Assembly (NCBI RefSeq): GCF_947502445.1
Contig: NZ_CANMZW010000019.1
Location: forward strand, 1-64,000
DNA length: 64,000 nucleotides
Direction: 5' to 3'
Origin: an uncultured Brevibacillus sp.
GTDB lineage: Bacteria; Bacillota; Bacilli; Brevibacillales; Brevibacillaceae
The first letter of the stretch is position 1. Every line of letters starts with the position of its first letter. A model generated the notes under the pieces. The model was given only the letters and a program-made list of their open reading frames with translations. It had not been told where the DNA came from and did no database searches. Positions 36,873 through 46,230 of this stretch are shown here, piece after piece. A program made the position numbers and the translations under genes.

Positions 36873-36919
36873 AACTAGATTCCCCCTGTTAAATTCGAGT
36901 TTCCACTATCATAATATAT

Positions 36920-36929
36920 GTGTATACAC
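36920..36929. promoter_or_regulatory. palindrome GTGTATACAC
   Basis: A perfect 10-bp palindrome in the divergent region between the LuxR-type regulator and the amidase; a possible operator. Confidence 0.35.
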
Positions 36930-36987
36930 GTAGCAACAAGGGCCTGCCGAGAAAGCGCTGTTCACAAAAAATGACTCTTTCGGGTAA

Positions 36988-37016
36988 TTGGCACCGCTTT
37001 CAGAATTTGTCATAAT
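36988..37016 (+). promoter_or_regulatory. sigma-A promoter of the amidase
   Basis: TTGGCA, a 17-base spacer and CATAAT, about 45 bases before the amidase ATG. TGGCAC here resembles a -24 box, but there is no -12 TTGC, so sigma-A fits better. Confidence 0.65.
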
Positions 37017-37061
37017 GAAGCGAAAGAAACAAGCTCATGGTAGAAAGGGAGGCGCTTATCA

Positions 37062-38522
37062 ATGGAGTTGTCCCAATATTCGGTTTATGATGGAGTGGGT
37101 TTGGCTGAGCTGGTCAGGCAAAAGGAAGTCACACCAAAGGAACTGAAAAAGGCCGCGTTGGAAGGAATCGCAAAGGTAAATCCACAGGTGAATGCGATCG
37201 TTAGTGTCTTATCCGAAAAAGCGGATGAGCAAATCGATGCGGGCCTTCCCGATGGGCCCTTCCAAGGAGTTCCCTTCCTCATAAAGGAGATCGTCCTGCA
37301 TGCAGCTGGTGTACCGTTCAGCATGGGCAGCCGCTTGGCAAAAGGGGCAGTCTTTCCGTACGACACCGAATTGATGGCACGTTTCCGCAAGGCTGGTCTA
37401 GTCACAGTAGGTACGACGACCACACCGGAATTCGCATACAACGCTACGACCGAATCCGTCCTGCACGGACCGACCCATAATCCGTGGAATCTGAGGCACA
37501 GCCCAGGTGGCTCAAGCGGAGGAGCGGGAGCTGCTGTCGCAGCGGGTGTCGTCCCGTTTGCTCATGCGAATGATGGGGGTGGTTCCATCCGCATCCCGGC
37601 TTCCTGCAACGGTCTGGTCGGGTTGAAGCCAACTCGTGGACGTGTGCCGACAGGTCCTGACTACAGCGAGCCGTTAAATGGCCTCGGTGTTGAATTCGCT
37701 TTAACGCGCACGGTCCGTGATGCTGCTGCACTGCTCGATGCAGTGGCGGGACCGGATACTGGATGCTACGCTTGGGCAGAGCCGCCAAAAAGACCGTTTT
37801 TCGAAGAGATTTCCCACCCACCTCGCCGACTACGTATCGCTTGGACATCAAAACCACCTTCTGGAGCTTTAGTAGATCAGGAGTGTCTGGATAGCTTGCA
37901 TGCAACTGTGCGGCTTTGCGAGGAGCTCGGGCATGAGCTGGTCGAGGCTTCGCCGATTATCGATAGCGAACAGCATATGCTTGCAACCCTCCGCATATGG
38001 GCAGCCAGCGTCACGTCCTGGATCGATGGAATTGCCCAAGCGACGGGGCAAACACCGTCAGAAGCGAATGTAGAAGCAGCGAATCTGTCCACTTATTTGT
38101 ACGGACGGACCATAACGGCTACGGAGCTGCTGGATGCCCTCACCATTCAGAACATTGTTTCCCGTGCTGTTGGCAGCTTTTTTATGGAGTACGACGTTCT
38201 TTTGTCTCCGACGACAGCAAGACCGCCACTGCCTTTGGGAGAACTGAATGCAAACGCCAAAGGCCTTGGTGCAAAAGAATGGGCAGAGCAGATTTTTACG
38301 TATGCGCCCTTTACGAATTTATTTAATACGACGGGTCAGCCTGCCATTTCTTTGCCGCTTGGCTGGAGCAGAGACGGACTTCCGATCGGCATGCAATTTG
38401 CCGGACGCTATGCCGATGAGGCGACGCTTTTGCAATTGGCTTCCCAGCTAGAGCTTGCCTGTCCGTGGAAGGAGCGGCGTCCTGCTTTTCACGTTGCGGC
38501 AGAGAAATTGCCTGTTTTCTAA
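37062..38522 (+). CDS. amidase (amidase signature family)
   Basis: A protein of 486 residues with the amidase-signature core: the lysine in PFLIKEIV, the [14 protein letters not shown] stretch and [15 protein letters not shown]. The C-terminal [14 protein letters not shown] and [15 protein letters not shown] are also typical. The Ser-Ser-Lys triad hydrolyses amides of small carboxylic acids. GGGAGG precedes the ATG by nine bases. It stands alone with its own promoter, divergent from a LuxR-type regulator. Confidence 0.92.
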   Translation: MELSQYSVYDGVGLAELVRQKEVTPKELKKAALEGIAKVNPQVNAIVSVLSEKADEQIDAGLPDGPFQGVPFLIKEIVLHAAGVPFSMGSRLAKGAVFPYDTELMARFRKAGLVTVGTTTTPEFAYNATTESVLHGPTHNPWNLRHSPGGSSGGAGAAVAAGVVPFAHANDGGGSIRIPASCNGLVGLKPTRGRVPTGPDYSEPLNGLGVEFALTRTVRDAAALLDAVAGPDTGCYAWAEPPKRPFFEEISHPPRRLRIAWTSKPPSGALVDQECLDSLHATVRLCEELGHELVEASPIIDSEQHMLATLRIWAASVTSWIDGIAQATGQTPSEANVEAANLSTYLYGRTITATELLDALTIQNIVSRAVGSFFMEYDVLLSPTTARPPLPLGELNANAKGLGAKEWAEQIFTYAPFTNLFNTTGQPAISLPLGWSRDGLPIGMQFAGRYADEATLLQLASQLELACPWKERRPAFHVAAEKLPVF

Positions 38523-38596
38523 GAAAAGTTAGTGGTTGCATAGCGTAAAGGGAAGAGAGATATGTAAGAGATATGGATGCGGTAATCTACTGCTAG

Positions 38597-38652
38597 AAAA
38601 AACCAGATCACGCGAGGAGCAATTCCCCTCACGCGTGGCCTGGTTTTTTTCG
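38597..38652. terminator. strong bidirectional terminator
   Basis: AAAAAACCAG ... CTGGTTTTTTT with an inner CACGCGAGG/CCTCACGCG stem. Confidence 0.9.
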
Positions 38653-39048
38653 TCATAAACTTTATACTTCCGTATTGTAGTAGGAAAACGATGATCGTGG
38701 CGTTGCTAGCGAAGAGTTCGTTCGCGGTGTAGGATGAGAAGGGAGTATGCGTTAGTTTTTCCATTGTGTCTGGCAATAACAAAGTAAAACTGCCGAAGAA
38801 CAGAACAGTTGTATTTGCTGGCGCGCCAAACTCAGAATTTGCCTTCACGTTGGACTAGCTACAATTCAAGATGGATTTCACAAAACCAGTAGGACACAGA
38901 AAAGGTGTTTTCACCGCATTCGTACAGTGGTTACATTCACATTTGTGATAAGATAAGAAAAATATGAGACGTAATACTTAACGAAGTGAAAGCGCGTGAA
39001 ATGCAATCTTTTTTCTGCTTGAGCTTCCTTTAAACTAGAGGTGGCACC
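38653..39048. other. intergenic stretch with a possible minus-strand remnant
   Basis: On the minus strand a GTG-started frame from 38848 reads VKANSEFGAPANTTVLFFGS and runs into the terminator. It has no ribosome site and I do not recognise it. Otherwise I see nothing apart from the ypsA upstream region. Confidence 0.3.
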
Positions 39049-39615
39049 ATGTTAAAGAGGTTATTTGTTTCAGGATATAAAGCTCACGAGCTTGGTATTT
39101 TTAATGAAAAAAATCCGGGGTTAGCAATTATTAAGACAGCACTGAAGCGGGAACTCGTAAGATTCCTTGAGGAAGAATTGGAATGGGTTATCATATCAGG
39201 GCAACTCGGGGTAGAAATGTGGGCTGCCGAAACTGTTCTGGAATTAAAAAAGGAATATCCACATCTAAAACTGGCTGTAATTACTCCGTTTTTGAATCAA
39301 GAGGAAAAATGGAAGGAAGAGACCCAGGATTATTACCGAAATATTGTACTGCAAGCCGACTATTTCAATAGTGTCTATCAAACACCCTACCAGGGAGTTT
39401 GGCAGCTTGGAGAGAAAGACAAATTTCTGCTAGCGAATTCAGACGGTATCTTGTTAGTTTATGATGAAGAAAACGAAGGGTCCCCGAAGTTTTTAAGTAA
39501 GCTTGCAGCAAAAAAAGCGGAAATTGGCGACTATCAGTTGTTTCGAATTAACGCATACGACTTACAGACCATTGCAGAAGAACAGCAGCAAGAATTGTAC
39601 AATGACTATTTCTAA
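39049..39615 (+). CDS. ypsA: YpsA, SLOG-family protein
   Basis: A protein of 188 residues with the YpsA/DUF1273 pattern: FVSGYKAHELGIF at the start, EWVIISGQLGVEMWAAETVL and LAVITPF. This is the SLOG nucleotide-binding fold. In Bacillus subtilis and staphylococci YpsA affects cell division and stress resistance, and its ligand may be an ADP-ribose-like molecule. TAGAGGTGGC precedes the ATG. It is convergent with a broken MFS gene, with a perfect inverted repeat between them. Confidence 0.92.
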   Translation: MLKRLFVSGYKAHELGIFNEKNPGLAIIKTALKRELVRFLEEELEWVIISGQLGVEMWAAETVLELKKEYPHLKLAVITPFLNQEEKWKEETQDYYRNIVLQADYFNSVYQTPYQGVWQLGEKDKFLLANSDGILLVYDEENEGSPKFLSKLAAKKAEIGDYQLFRINAYDLQTIAEEQQQELYNDYF

Positions 39616-39714
39616 ACAAAAAACCAGCTATAAGCATTCAAAAACAGCAAAAGAGTGAATATATATAATCGCCTGTTAAAACGAATCTCTTTTCCAAAGC
39701 AAGTTTCATGAAAA

Positions 39715-39738
39715 AGGTCAACCTGTTCAGGTTGACCT
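39715..39738. terminator. inverted repeat between convergent genes
   Basis: AGGTCAACCTG-TT-CAGGTTGACCT, a perfect hairpin with an A-run on its left side, which becomes the T-run for the minus-strand MFS gene. Confidence 0.75.
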
Positions 39739-39786
39739 CTTCATACGCATCAAATATATATGGCTGTTTCAAAATGATCCTATCTT

Positions 39787-40961
39787 TCAAGCGAATTTTC
39801 GTTCAACCATATAGGAAGCGATCCCCAAAAGCAGAGCCAGGCCTACGAGCACGGCACCGACCCATGGGAGAGAAGTGATTGCCAGATTTGTAATCACCCA
39901 TCCCCCAATGAAAGCGCCAGCTGCATTTCCTAGATTACCAGCAGAATGACTGGAGGTTGAGGCTAGAGCTGGTGCTGACTCTGCTAGGTTCATCACACGT
40001 CCTTGCAGCCCCGGAAAAACTGCGAAAGAAGCAGCTCCCCATAGAAAAATGGTCACGACGGCAGCTATTGGACTATAAATGGTAAACGTAAAAAGGGTGA
40101 GGATGATACAAACGGCGAAGTATAGACCTAGTATGGAAGGCATCAGCTTCCAATCGGCCAGCTTCCCGCCCACGATATTTCCAATGGTCACCCCACAGCC
40201 AAAAAGGACAAGGATCCATGTCACATGATATTCTGCGAAGCCCGTAACTTTTATAAGTAGTGGCGCAATATAAGTGAATACGGTAAATAGCCCTGCATTT
40301 CCTAATGCACCGATAAGGAGGTAAAGGAGGAGCTTTGGCTTGACTAGAGCAGTGATTTGCCCAATCATGCTCCCCGCTTTTTCTTGACGGGTTTGCGGTA
40401 CGAAAATAAGAATGCCGATCAATGCGATGATTCCCATAATGGCAATAGAACCGAACGAGGATCGCCAGCCCATGTGTTGGCCGATAAATGTCCCCAGAGG
40501 AACACCAATAATATTGGCAATCGTCAGACCTGCCATCATAATGGAAACGGCACTAGCTCGTTTGTGTGGAGGCACAAGATTGGAGGCGACGACAGCCCCT
40601 ACACCAAAAAATGTCCCATGCGTCAACGCAGTTAGCATACGTGCCGCCATCAATATAGCGTAAGTTGGAGCAAAAACTGAGATTCCGTTGCCGAGAATAA
40701 AGAGAACCATAAGCAGACATAGTAGTCTCTTTTGGGGGATTCGATTAGTAAGGATTGTCATGATAGGCGCACCGACGGCTACTCCAAGAGCATAGCAGAT
40801 GAGATACTGACCTGTAAATCCTCTGCTACATTTGGTAAGAGACCCATTATGACAAATTCAGTCATCCCAATGGAAAAAGAACCTAGTGTAAGAGAGAGTA
40901 AAGAAATAGAGAACGATTCCTTCTTAGGTTGTTCTTTGGTATTAAAGTGAGATAACTCCAT
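39787..40961 (-). pseudogene. MFS transporter (AraJ/YdhP type) with a short frameshifting deletion
   Basis: The N-terminal part (LTLGSFSIGMTEFVIMGLLP, then NVAEDLQVSI) runs to a stop near 40779. A second frame begins in the same place as GQYLICYALGVAVGAPIM and continues through all remaining spans to MVERKFA. The join CAGGTCAGTATC (40803-40814) fits both the end of LQVSI and the expected AGQYL codons, so one copy of a short direct repeat and a few bases between were lost. Intact family members are 12-span efflux pumps of about 390-400 residues. Everything else in the gene looks intact. Confidence 0.85.
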
Positions 40962-41374
40962 AGATGGAATACACCTTTCTGCAGTTTATGTGGCTTGAAC
41001 TTTTGATTAATGAGACCCAAGCGAAATGGCTTGGGTCTTTTGTAATGCGGTATTGGGAGTAGGAAATGGGATAGTACTGACGCTGATCTTACCGTAAGGG
41101 ATATTCATTACGCACAGAATTTCGGCGAAGAGATACTATTTTATAACATTTTTAAACAAAAAGGTAGTGCTAATAGCGTAATTTGTGCGGAAACAGATTG
41201 TATGATTTATGCATTCGCAAAGAATTGCAAACAAAAACAAGACAAAGAGTGTGATGTTAGGGATACCATTCCGTTTTCGCGCGACAACGAATCGGAAGGT
41301 AGCCTACAGAGGTTTGACCTCCGGATAGGGGATCTATATGTAGCGGGAATCCTTATGAACTTATGTTTAGGGAA
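40962..41374. other. intergenic stretch
   Basis: One plus-strand open frame (DIHYAQNFGEEILFYN onwards) lacks a start signal and ends in low-complexity coding; I do not call it. No promoter or repeat stood out. Confidence 0.35.
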
Positions 41375-41400
41375 AAGGCACCCTTGGATACCGGTGCCTT
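41375..41400. terminator. terminator of the minus-strand hydrolase remnant
   Basis: AAGGCACC/GGTGCCTT hairpin with an A-run on the left, giving TTTT on the minus strand. Confidence 0.65.
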
Positions 41401-41433
41401 CATACATCAATGAATTCAACTCGTTTCTTTCTT

Positions 41434-42086
41434 TCATGTATTTAAAAATCTCAGTACACGTCCATTAACGTATTCTGGCTGTTCCATCGACAAAACGTGG
41501 CCAGCATTATTAACAATTTCCGCTTCAATATCAGGAACAAAAGTCGAAGCACGTTTTAGAACGTCAACTGATTTTAATTCTTCGTCAGTGAAAACATACG
41601 GGAATCCATCGACTTTAGGTTTTTGATTTCTTCATTCATCCTCCCACATAACTCCAGCATGAAACTGCTTTGCAAAATTTGGGTGAAATGAGACGAATGT
41701 TTCCGCAGGACTAAGTAAAACTGCCTTCTCCACTCTCTCAGCTGCACGTAAAACAAAATTCATAACATGAAGCCCACCAAGCGAAAGTCCAATCATCTTC
41801 GCCTTTTTGATACCCAGATTGTCAAACACATTAAGAAGCCAGTCGGCGTAACTCGTTCTCGTACCGTTTAAATCCATAGGAATACTTTTGTTCTTATCAC
41901 CCATGATATCGATTGCGTATGTCCGGTATTCGCTACGCCAATCGCAATATTTGGATACCACATGGTGGTGCTAAACGATGCTCCATGCAGCAATACGAGT
42001 GGTGGTGCATCTTTTAGTCCACTTGCAATGATATGCGTTTGACCGAAACGGGAAGATACATAAAAGGCTTCGTAATGACGGGCCAA
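41434..42086 (-). pseudogene. alpha/beta hydrolase with two internal deletions and frameshifts
   Basis: The order is normal but pieces are missing. MARHYEAFYVSSRFGQTH and PPLVLLHGASFSTTMWYPN form the start. After a shift near 41940 the frame reads RTYAIDIMGDKNKS, MIGLSLGGLHV (the nucleophile serine) and VEKAVLLSPAETFVSFHPNF. It then joins KQFHAGVMW near 41670, so the lid region is lost. Another frame reads GFPYVFTDEELKSVD and joins LKRASTFVPDIEAEIV and the catalytic histidine NNAGHVLSMEQP near 41560, so the strand carrying the acidic residue is lost too. Intact relatives are about 290-300 residues. Confidence 0.8.
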
Positions 42087-42320
42087 AGAGCAAGGCTTTC
42101 TTCATAGGTTTGATAATAGTAAATGCCACTGTCAGTTCGTGATGGAATGCTCGATGCTTGAATTTGAAACAAGTATCTATCGACTTTACGATCTTGATCG
42201 GTAAGAAATAGAGCACATGACTGATCGGTAAATCTAACGGATAACGTAGTTCACTAGCTTGACAAACATGATTTCTAAAAATTATAATCAATTCTAACAT
42301 TAGCAAGAGATCTTTTTCTC
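42087..42320. other. gap before the tandem T-boxes
   Basis: No gene recognised. It should hold the promoter of the ilv leader, which I cannot place with confidence. Confidence 0.3.
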
Positions 42321-42324
42321 ATAG

Positions 42325-42657
42325 ATGGCGTAGAAGAGGACAAGTAGAATCAGGCTCTAATGCAAGAGAGCCGTCCCATGTGCTGTAAGGACGGTCATTA
42401 CCCTTATTCGAATATCACCTCTGAGCTTTGTCTGCGAACGACACAATTGTGGCAGTAGTGGACAACGACATGGTTCTCGTTACCGAACCGAAGTCTGAAC
42501 TGACAATCTGTCAGGGACGATCTTCTTAAGCCCGCCTTTTGTCATAGGGGCGGAGAAGCTGAGTGGTACCGCGAAACTCTCGCCTCAGCAACCAATTGGT
42601 CAAACATTGGATGAAATTCAATGTCATCACTTGGTTGTCTGAGGCGGGAGTTTTTTT
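42325..42657 (+). promoter_or_regulatory. T-box leader 1, isoleucine type
   Basis: A T-box riboswitch of about 330 nt. It has a long stem I with GAATATCACC, where ATC (42414-42416) followed by A is the probable specifier codon for isoleucine. The T-box core TGGTACCGCG lies at 42564-42573. The terminator CTCTCGCCTCAGCAACCAA pairs with TTGGTTGTCTGAGGCGGGAG, then seven T residues. Uncharged tRNA-Ile should favour the antiterminator and allow read-through towards ilvB. Confidence 0.9.
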
Positions 42658-42733
42658 GAAAGTTTGGAAAGGATGACTGTCCATGATTGACGGAGAAATT
42701 AAGATTATCATACTAAAATTCATAAAAGAAAAA

Positions 42734-43068
42734 ATAGCGTGGAAGAGGACAAGTAGAATCAGGCTCTGATGCCAGAGAGCCGTCCCGTGAGCTGAAAGGA
42801 CGGTCATTACCCTTATTCGAATATCACCTCTGAGCTTTGTCTGCGAACAACACATTCGTGTAGCAGTAGTGGACAACGACACGGTTCTCGTTACTGAACC
42901 GAAGTCTGAACTGACAATCTGTCAGGGACGATCTTCTTAAGTCCGCCTTTTGTCATAGGGGCGGAAAAGCTGAGTGGTACCGCGAAACTCTCGCCTCAGC
43001 AACCAATCGGTCGAACATTGGATGAAATTCAATGTCATCGCTTGGTTGTCTGAGACGGGAGTTTTTTT
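42734..43068 (+). promoter_or_regulatory. T-box leader 2, isoleucine type (tandem copy)
   Basis: A near-identical second copy offset by about 409 bases, with ATC at 42823-42825, TGGTACCGCG at 42975-42984 and the same terminator ending in T residues at 43062-43068. A few substitutions and a two-base insertion distinguish it from copy 1. Both terminators must be read through before ilvB. Confidence 0.9.
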
Positions 43069-43110
43069 ATTAAATAACCCAATTTAAGCATTAGAAAGGT
43101 GGCGCATCGG

Positions 43111-43134
43111 ATGGATGTAAAACAAGTATCATGA
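43111..43134 (+). CDS. seven-codon ORF before ilvB
   Basis: AAAGGTGG then ATG encodes MDVKQVS and stops. It may be a leader peptide or the trace of a deleted ilv gene. Weakly supported. Confidence 0.3.
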   Translation: MDVKQVS

Positions 43135-43208
43135 GTCTAAAGAATAGGAAATGGGAAGGTGCAAGGACTTTCCGAGTGAACACTCAACGAAGGGGTTGAT
43201 GACAAAGT

Positions 43209-44915
43209 ATGGAACAATCAAAAAGCGTAGCCAACATGGAAATGACCGGTGCCAAGAAAGTAATTGAGACCTTGAAACAATTAGGCGTAGATACCGTTTT
43301 TGGCTACCCGGGCGGTGCGATCTTGCCGATTTATGATGCCCTGTATCAAAGTGGGATTCGACACATTTTGACCAGGCACGAACAAGCAGCCATCCACGCT
43401 GCAGAAGGGTATGCGAAGTCGACCGGGAGAGTTGGGACAGTCATTGCCACCTCAGGTCCAGGAGCAACGAATCTGGTAACAGGCATAGCAGACGCCTATA
43501 TGGATTCGGTTCCCCTTGTTGTCATAACAGGCCAGGTTGCCTCCCCATTTATCGGTACAGACGCATTTCAAGAGGTGGATGTGATCGGAATCACGGCACC
43601 AGTGACAAAATATAGCTTTCAAGCACGGACTCCGGAAGAGTTGCCAAGCTTGCTTGCGGAAGCGTACCAGATTGCTTCAACGGGTAGACCAGGTCCAGTC
43701 CTTATTGATATCCCAAAGGACATCGCGAGTACTCATTGCATGTACCAAACTTCCTTACCTGCGACGAAACGAATCAAGCAAGCAATATCTGAAATCGATA
43801 CGGATCAAATGGAAGCGATCCGTCAGACAATCTCACAGGCAAAACGACCGCTTCTTTACATCGGTGGAGGGATTGTAAGTGGTAATGCTTCCGAGGAATT
43901 ACTCCGATTTGTCAAGGAAACCGGCATCCCAGTCTGCTCGACATTGATGGGATTGGGAGCGTATCCTCCTGATGAGCCCTTGTTTCTTGGGATGTTGGGT
44001 ATGCATGGAACGTATGCTGCCAATATGGCTGTGTATCATTGTGATCTTTTGTTGGCATTTGGTGTTCGATTTGATGACCGGGTTACAGGGAAACTAGAGC
44101 GATTTTCTCCACAGTCTACAAAAATTCACATCGATATTGACCCATCTGAATTGAGTAAAATCGTTCCTGTTGACTATTCACTGGTTTGCGATGTGAAAAC
44201 AGCTCTACAAGCTTTATTACTACCTTCTCCAACCCCAGATTGTGAGGAGTGGAGAATGCAGGTGCAGCAGTGGGCGCAAGAGTATCCACTTGCGTATGAT
44301 CAGGATCAAGAAGGTGCATTGAAGCCACAATTCGTCATTGATTTGTTGAGCAAGATCACGAATGGAAATGCAATCGTCACAACCGAAGTAGGACAGCACC
44401 AGATGTGGGCGGCACACTTTTACCGTGCCAAGAAGCCTCGAACGTTCCTTACATCTGGAGGACTCGGTACGATGGGATTTGGTTTTCCTGCCGCGATAGG
44501 CGCGCAAATCGCTAAACCTGAATCAACTGTTGTTTGTATTGCGGGAGACGCCTCTTTTCAGATGAATATTCAGGAATTACAGACAATTGCCGAACTAGAC
44601 ATCCCTGTGAAGGTGTTTATTATCAATAATCGCTTCCTTGGAATGGTTAGACAGTGGCAGGAGATGTTTTATGAAAATCGTTTGTCAGAGTCGCAGATAG
44701 GTGGGCCAGATTTTGTCAAGGTAGCTGAAGCGTTTCGTGTGAAAGGATTACGCGCCGAAACGATGGCAGATGCGGAACTTGTCATCCAAGAAGCCCTAGC
44801 TCATCCGGGCCCTGTCGTCGTAGATTTCTTGGTAGAAGAGAGCGAGAATGTTTTTCCCATGGTACCACCAGGCAAAGCGAATAGCGAATTAATCATGAAA
44901 GGGTGGGGAGGGTGA
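43209..44915 (+). CDS. ilvB: acetolactate synthase, large catalytic subunit
   Basis: A thiamine-diphosphate enzyme of 568 residues. GYPGGAILPIYDAL and RHEQAAIHAAEGYA (the catalytic glutamate) open the protein. The cofactor motif is CIAGDASFQMNIQELQT followed by INNRFLGMVRQWQE. It condenses pyruvate, or pyruvate with 2-oxobutyrate, in the first shared step of valine, leucine and isoleucine synthesis. AAGGGG lies upstream of the ATG. It is controlled by the tandem T-boxes and overlaps the small-subunit gene by four bases. The rest of the ilv-leu pathway is not in the window. Confidence 0.95.
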   Translation: MEQSKSVANMEMTGAKKVIETLKQLGVDTVFGYPGGAILPIYDALYQSGIRHILTRHEQAAIHAAEGYAKSTGRVGTVIATSGPGATNLVTGIADAYMDSVPLVVITGQVASPFIGTDAFQEVDVIGITAPVTKYSFQARTPEELPSLLAEAYQIASTGRPGPVLIDIPKDIASTHCMYQTSLPATKRIKQAISEIDTDQMEAIRQTISQAKRPLLYIGGGIVSGNASEELLRFVKETGIPVCSTLMGLGAYPPDEPLFLGMLGMHGTYAANMAVYHCDLLLAFGVRFDDRVTGKLERFSPQSTKIHIDIDPSELSKIVPVDYSLVCDVKTALQALLLPSPTPDCEEWRMQVQQWAQEYPLAYDQDQEGALKPQFVIDLLSKITNGNAIVTTEVGQHQMWAAHFYRAKKPRTFLTSGGLGTMGFGFPAAIGAQIAKPESTVVCIAGDASFQMNIQELQTIAELDIPVKVFIINNRFLGMVRQWQEMFYENRLSESQIGGPDFVKVAEAFRVKGLRAETMADAELVIQEALAHPGPVVVDFLVEESENVFPMVPPGKANSELIMKGWGG

Positions 44916-45169
44916 ACGAACAAACGATCCAAATGATGGTAGTCAATCACCCAGCAACTTTTCTGCGAATCCTTGGTGTATATTCTCGTCGAGGAATTCA
45001 GATTGATCGTATGTCCATAAATAGAGCGGATCAACAGCATCTATCCAACGTAAGAATTACCGTCCAATGCGATTCCAGCATGATCGATCACCTTAGCAAG
45101 CAGTTAGCAAAGCAAGTTGACGTGATCAGCGTTTTCAAATGCTCTACTTATGATAAAAACAACGTTTAG
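44912..45169 (+). CDS. ilvN: acetolactate synthase small subunit, ACT domain only
   Basis: A protein of 85 residues from GTG 44912, overlapping the ilvB stop (GTGA). It has one ACT domain (MVVNHPATFLRILGVYSRRG then IQIDRMSINRA). Most Bacillus IlvN/IlvH subunits are about 160-175 residues with a second domain; this one resembles the short IlvM of E. coli in size. ACT domains bind the feedback amino acid and stimulate the large subunit. The frame ends normally (STYDKNNV), so I consider it a natural short form, though truncation cannot be excluded. Confidence 0.85.
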   Translation: MNEQTIQMMVVNHPATFLRILGVYSRRGIQIDRMSINRADQQHLSNVRITVQCDSSMIDHLSKQLAKQVDVISVFKCSTYDKNNV

Positions 45170-45190
45170 TTCAATACCTTCTCTTTGTAT

Positions 45191-45219
45191 TTGTAATGTA
45201 GAAGCCGGTATGCTAAAAT
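45191..45219 (+). promoter_or_regulatory. sigma-A promoter of leader copy 2
   Basis: TTGTAA (45191-45196), a 17-base spacer and TAAAAT (45214-45219), with the same boxes and spacing as at 18474-18502. Confidence 0.75.
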
Positions 45220-45424
45220 CGTGCTGACACTTAACGAATGGAGTTGAAGAGGGTAATGTAATATTTCTTGCCGCTTTTTTAAAGAATAAAGCATGGTTTT
45301 ATTCTTTGTTGGCAAGATAGTTACCTTATTCTGTTCACTCAGAAAATATATCCTTTTTATACCCTGTACTGGGTTGGATGTGCCGTATTTTTTGAGCTAC
45401 AAGAAAGGTAACTTTCTTGTAGTT
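45220..45424 (+). ncRNA. attenuator-like leader RNA, copy 2
   Basis: It aligns over its whole length with the leader before the Cfr-like gene. It keeps AUG-UAA (45256-45261), the CTTGCC/GGCAAG hairpin (45267-45316, loops changed but GAATAAA/TTTATTC kept), GTTACCTT (45320-45327), the ACCC/GGGT hairpin and the terminator GAGCTACAAGAAAG/CTTTCTTGTAGTTC (45394-45424) with AAGGTAAC (45405-45412). Loops vary while stems and the antiterminator pairing persist, as expected for functional RNA. Downstream are a 20-codon remnant, a CD3324-type gene and an L4 paralogue. Confidence 0.75.
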
Positions 45425-45503
45425 CTTTTCATTTTGACAAGAAATCATACTGCATTTCCACCCAGTGTGGTTGCGGGCATCGATTAATAAAGGAGAATGA
45501 ATT

Positions 45504-45566
45504 TTGTCTCATAAAAATATTACGATAACCCATGTTCAATTCCATGCAAAGACAGATATGTGGTGA
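45504..45566 (+). pseudogene. 20-residue start of a lost gene behind leader copy 2
   Basis: AAAGGAG and a TTG start encode LSHKNITITHVQFHAKTDMW and a stop. The beginning resembles the first strand of ABC-F type ATPases (an ITI..V pattern), but the Walker A region is missing, so this is only a suggestion. The downstream bases to 45640 encode nothing recognisable. Confidence 0.35.
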
Positions 45567-45647
45567 TATTTGCATGGAAGAACATCATCACCAATCATGC
45601 TGGCTTTGCTACTTGAGATATTTCATTTAATCAAGGAGTGAGTCTAC

Positions 45648-45914
45648 ATGAGATATATCAACGCGAATGAAATTCTCCCAAAAGAGTTGGTTGAAAAATT
45701 GCAAGATTATGTACAAGGTGAATACATCTACATTCCCGCAATAAAAAATCAACATAAAAATTGGGGAGAACAATCCGGATTTCGCAAAGAAATTGATAAG
45801 CGAAATCGCGACATAATAAAAGGATATACGTCTGGTAATTCGATTCAAGAACTCGCAGAAACCTACCACCTTTCTGTTTATGCGATCAGAAAAATAATAT
45901 ATAAATATCGCTGA
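45648..45914 (+). CDS. CD3324 family small helix-turn-helix protein
   Basis: A protein of 88 residues starting MRYINANEILPKELVEKLQD then YVQGEYIYIP, with WGEQSGFRKEI and a C-terminal helix-turn-helix (SIQELAETYHLSVYAIRKII). This matches the CD3324/Mor-like family of Firmicutes, whose regulatory targets are mostly unknown. AAGGAGTG lies before the ATG. It is followed by a strong terminator, so it is separate from the L4 gene. Confidence 0.85.
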   Translation: MRYINANEILPKELVEKLQDYVQGEYIYIPAIKNQHKNWGEQSGFRKEIDKRNRDIIKGYTSGNSIQELAETYHLSVYAIRKIIYKYR

Positions 45915-45960
45915 ACTACTGATCCTAATTTTGGACCAATTAACAACACTACACTGTCAG

Positions 45961-45998
45961 AAGATGATCCCTGTACTCAAAAGGGATCATCTTTTTTA
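45961..45998 (+). terminator. terminator before the L4 paralogue
   Basis: AAGATGATCCC/GGGATCATCTT with a T-run; it ends the CD3324 unit. Confidence 0.9.
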
Positions 45999-46110
45999 AT
46001 GTACCAAACATTACAGAACCGTTTTGTATATAGTTTATACGATTTCTATCTGATAGCTTTATAACTACAGGTTCTTCTAAAATGTAGCAGGACAAACGGA
46101 GGTTAAAATA

Positions 46111-46212
46111 ATGGATGCGATTGTAAATATACAAAGAATGTTAATCAACAAGTTTTCAAAATACAATGAAGCTTTTCATGTAGATGTGGGTACCGATATC
46201 GTGAAAGTTTAA
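46111..46212 (+). CDS. 33-residue ORF directly before the L4 paralogue
   Basis: ACGGAGG precedes the ATG, and the frame reads MDAIVNIQRMLINKFSKYNE then FHVDVGTDIVKV. It ends 18 bases before the L4 ATG, so it may be a leader peptide coupling translation to L4, or a remnant. I do not recognise it. It is AT-rich like L4. Confidence 0.45.
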   Translation: MDAIVNIQRMLINKFSKYNEAFHVDVGTDIVKV

Positions 46213-46230
46213 GATCTGGAGGAAAGAATA

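Noticed and set aside
36989..37004. TGGCAC before the amidase as a fourth sigma-54 promoter
   Set aside because: The bases at the -12 position (TCAG) do not match TTGC, while a TTGGCA-N17-CATAAT sigma-A promoter covers the same place.
45293..45487. A 64-codon ORF inside leader copy 2 as a conserved leader peptide
   Set aside because: The reading frame is not kept in copy 1 because of a four-base length difference in the hairpin loop, and there is no ribosome site. Conservation follows RNA stems, not codons.
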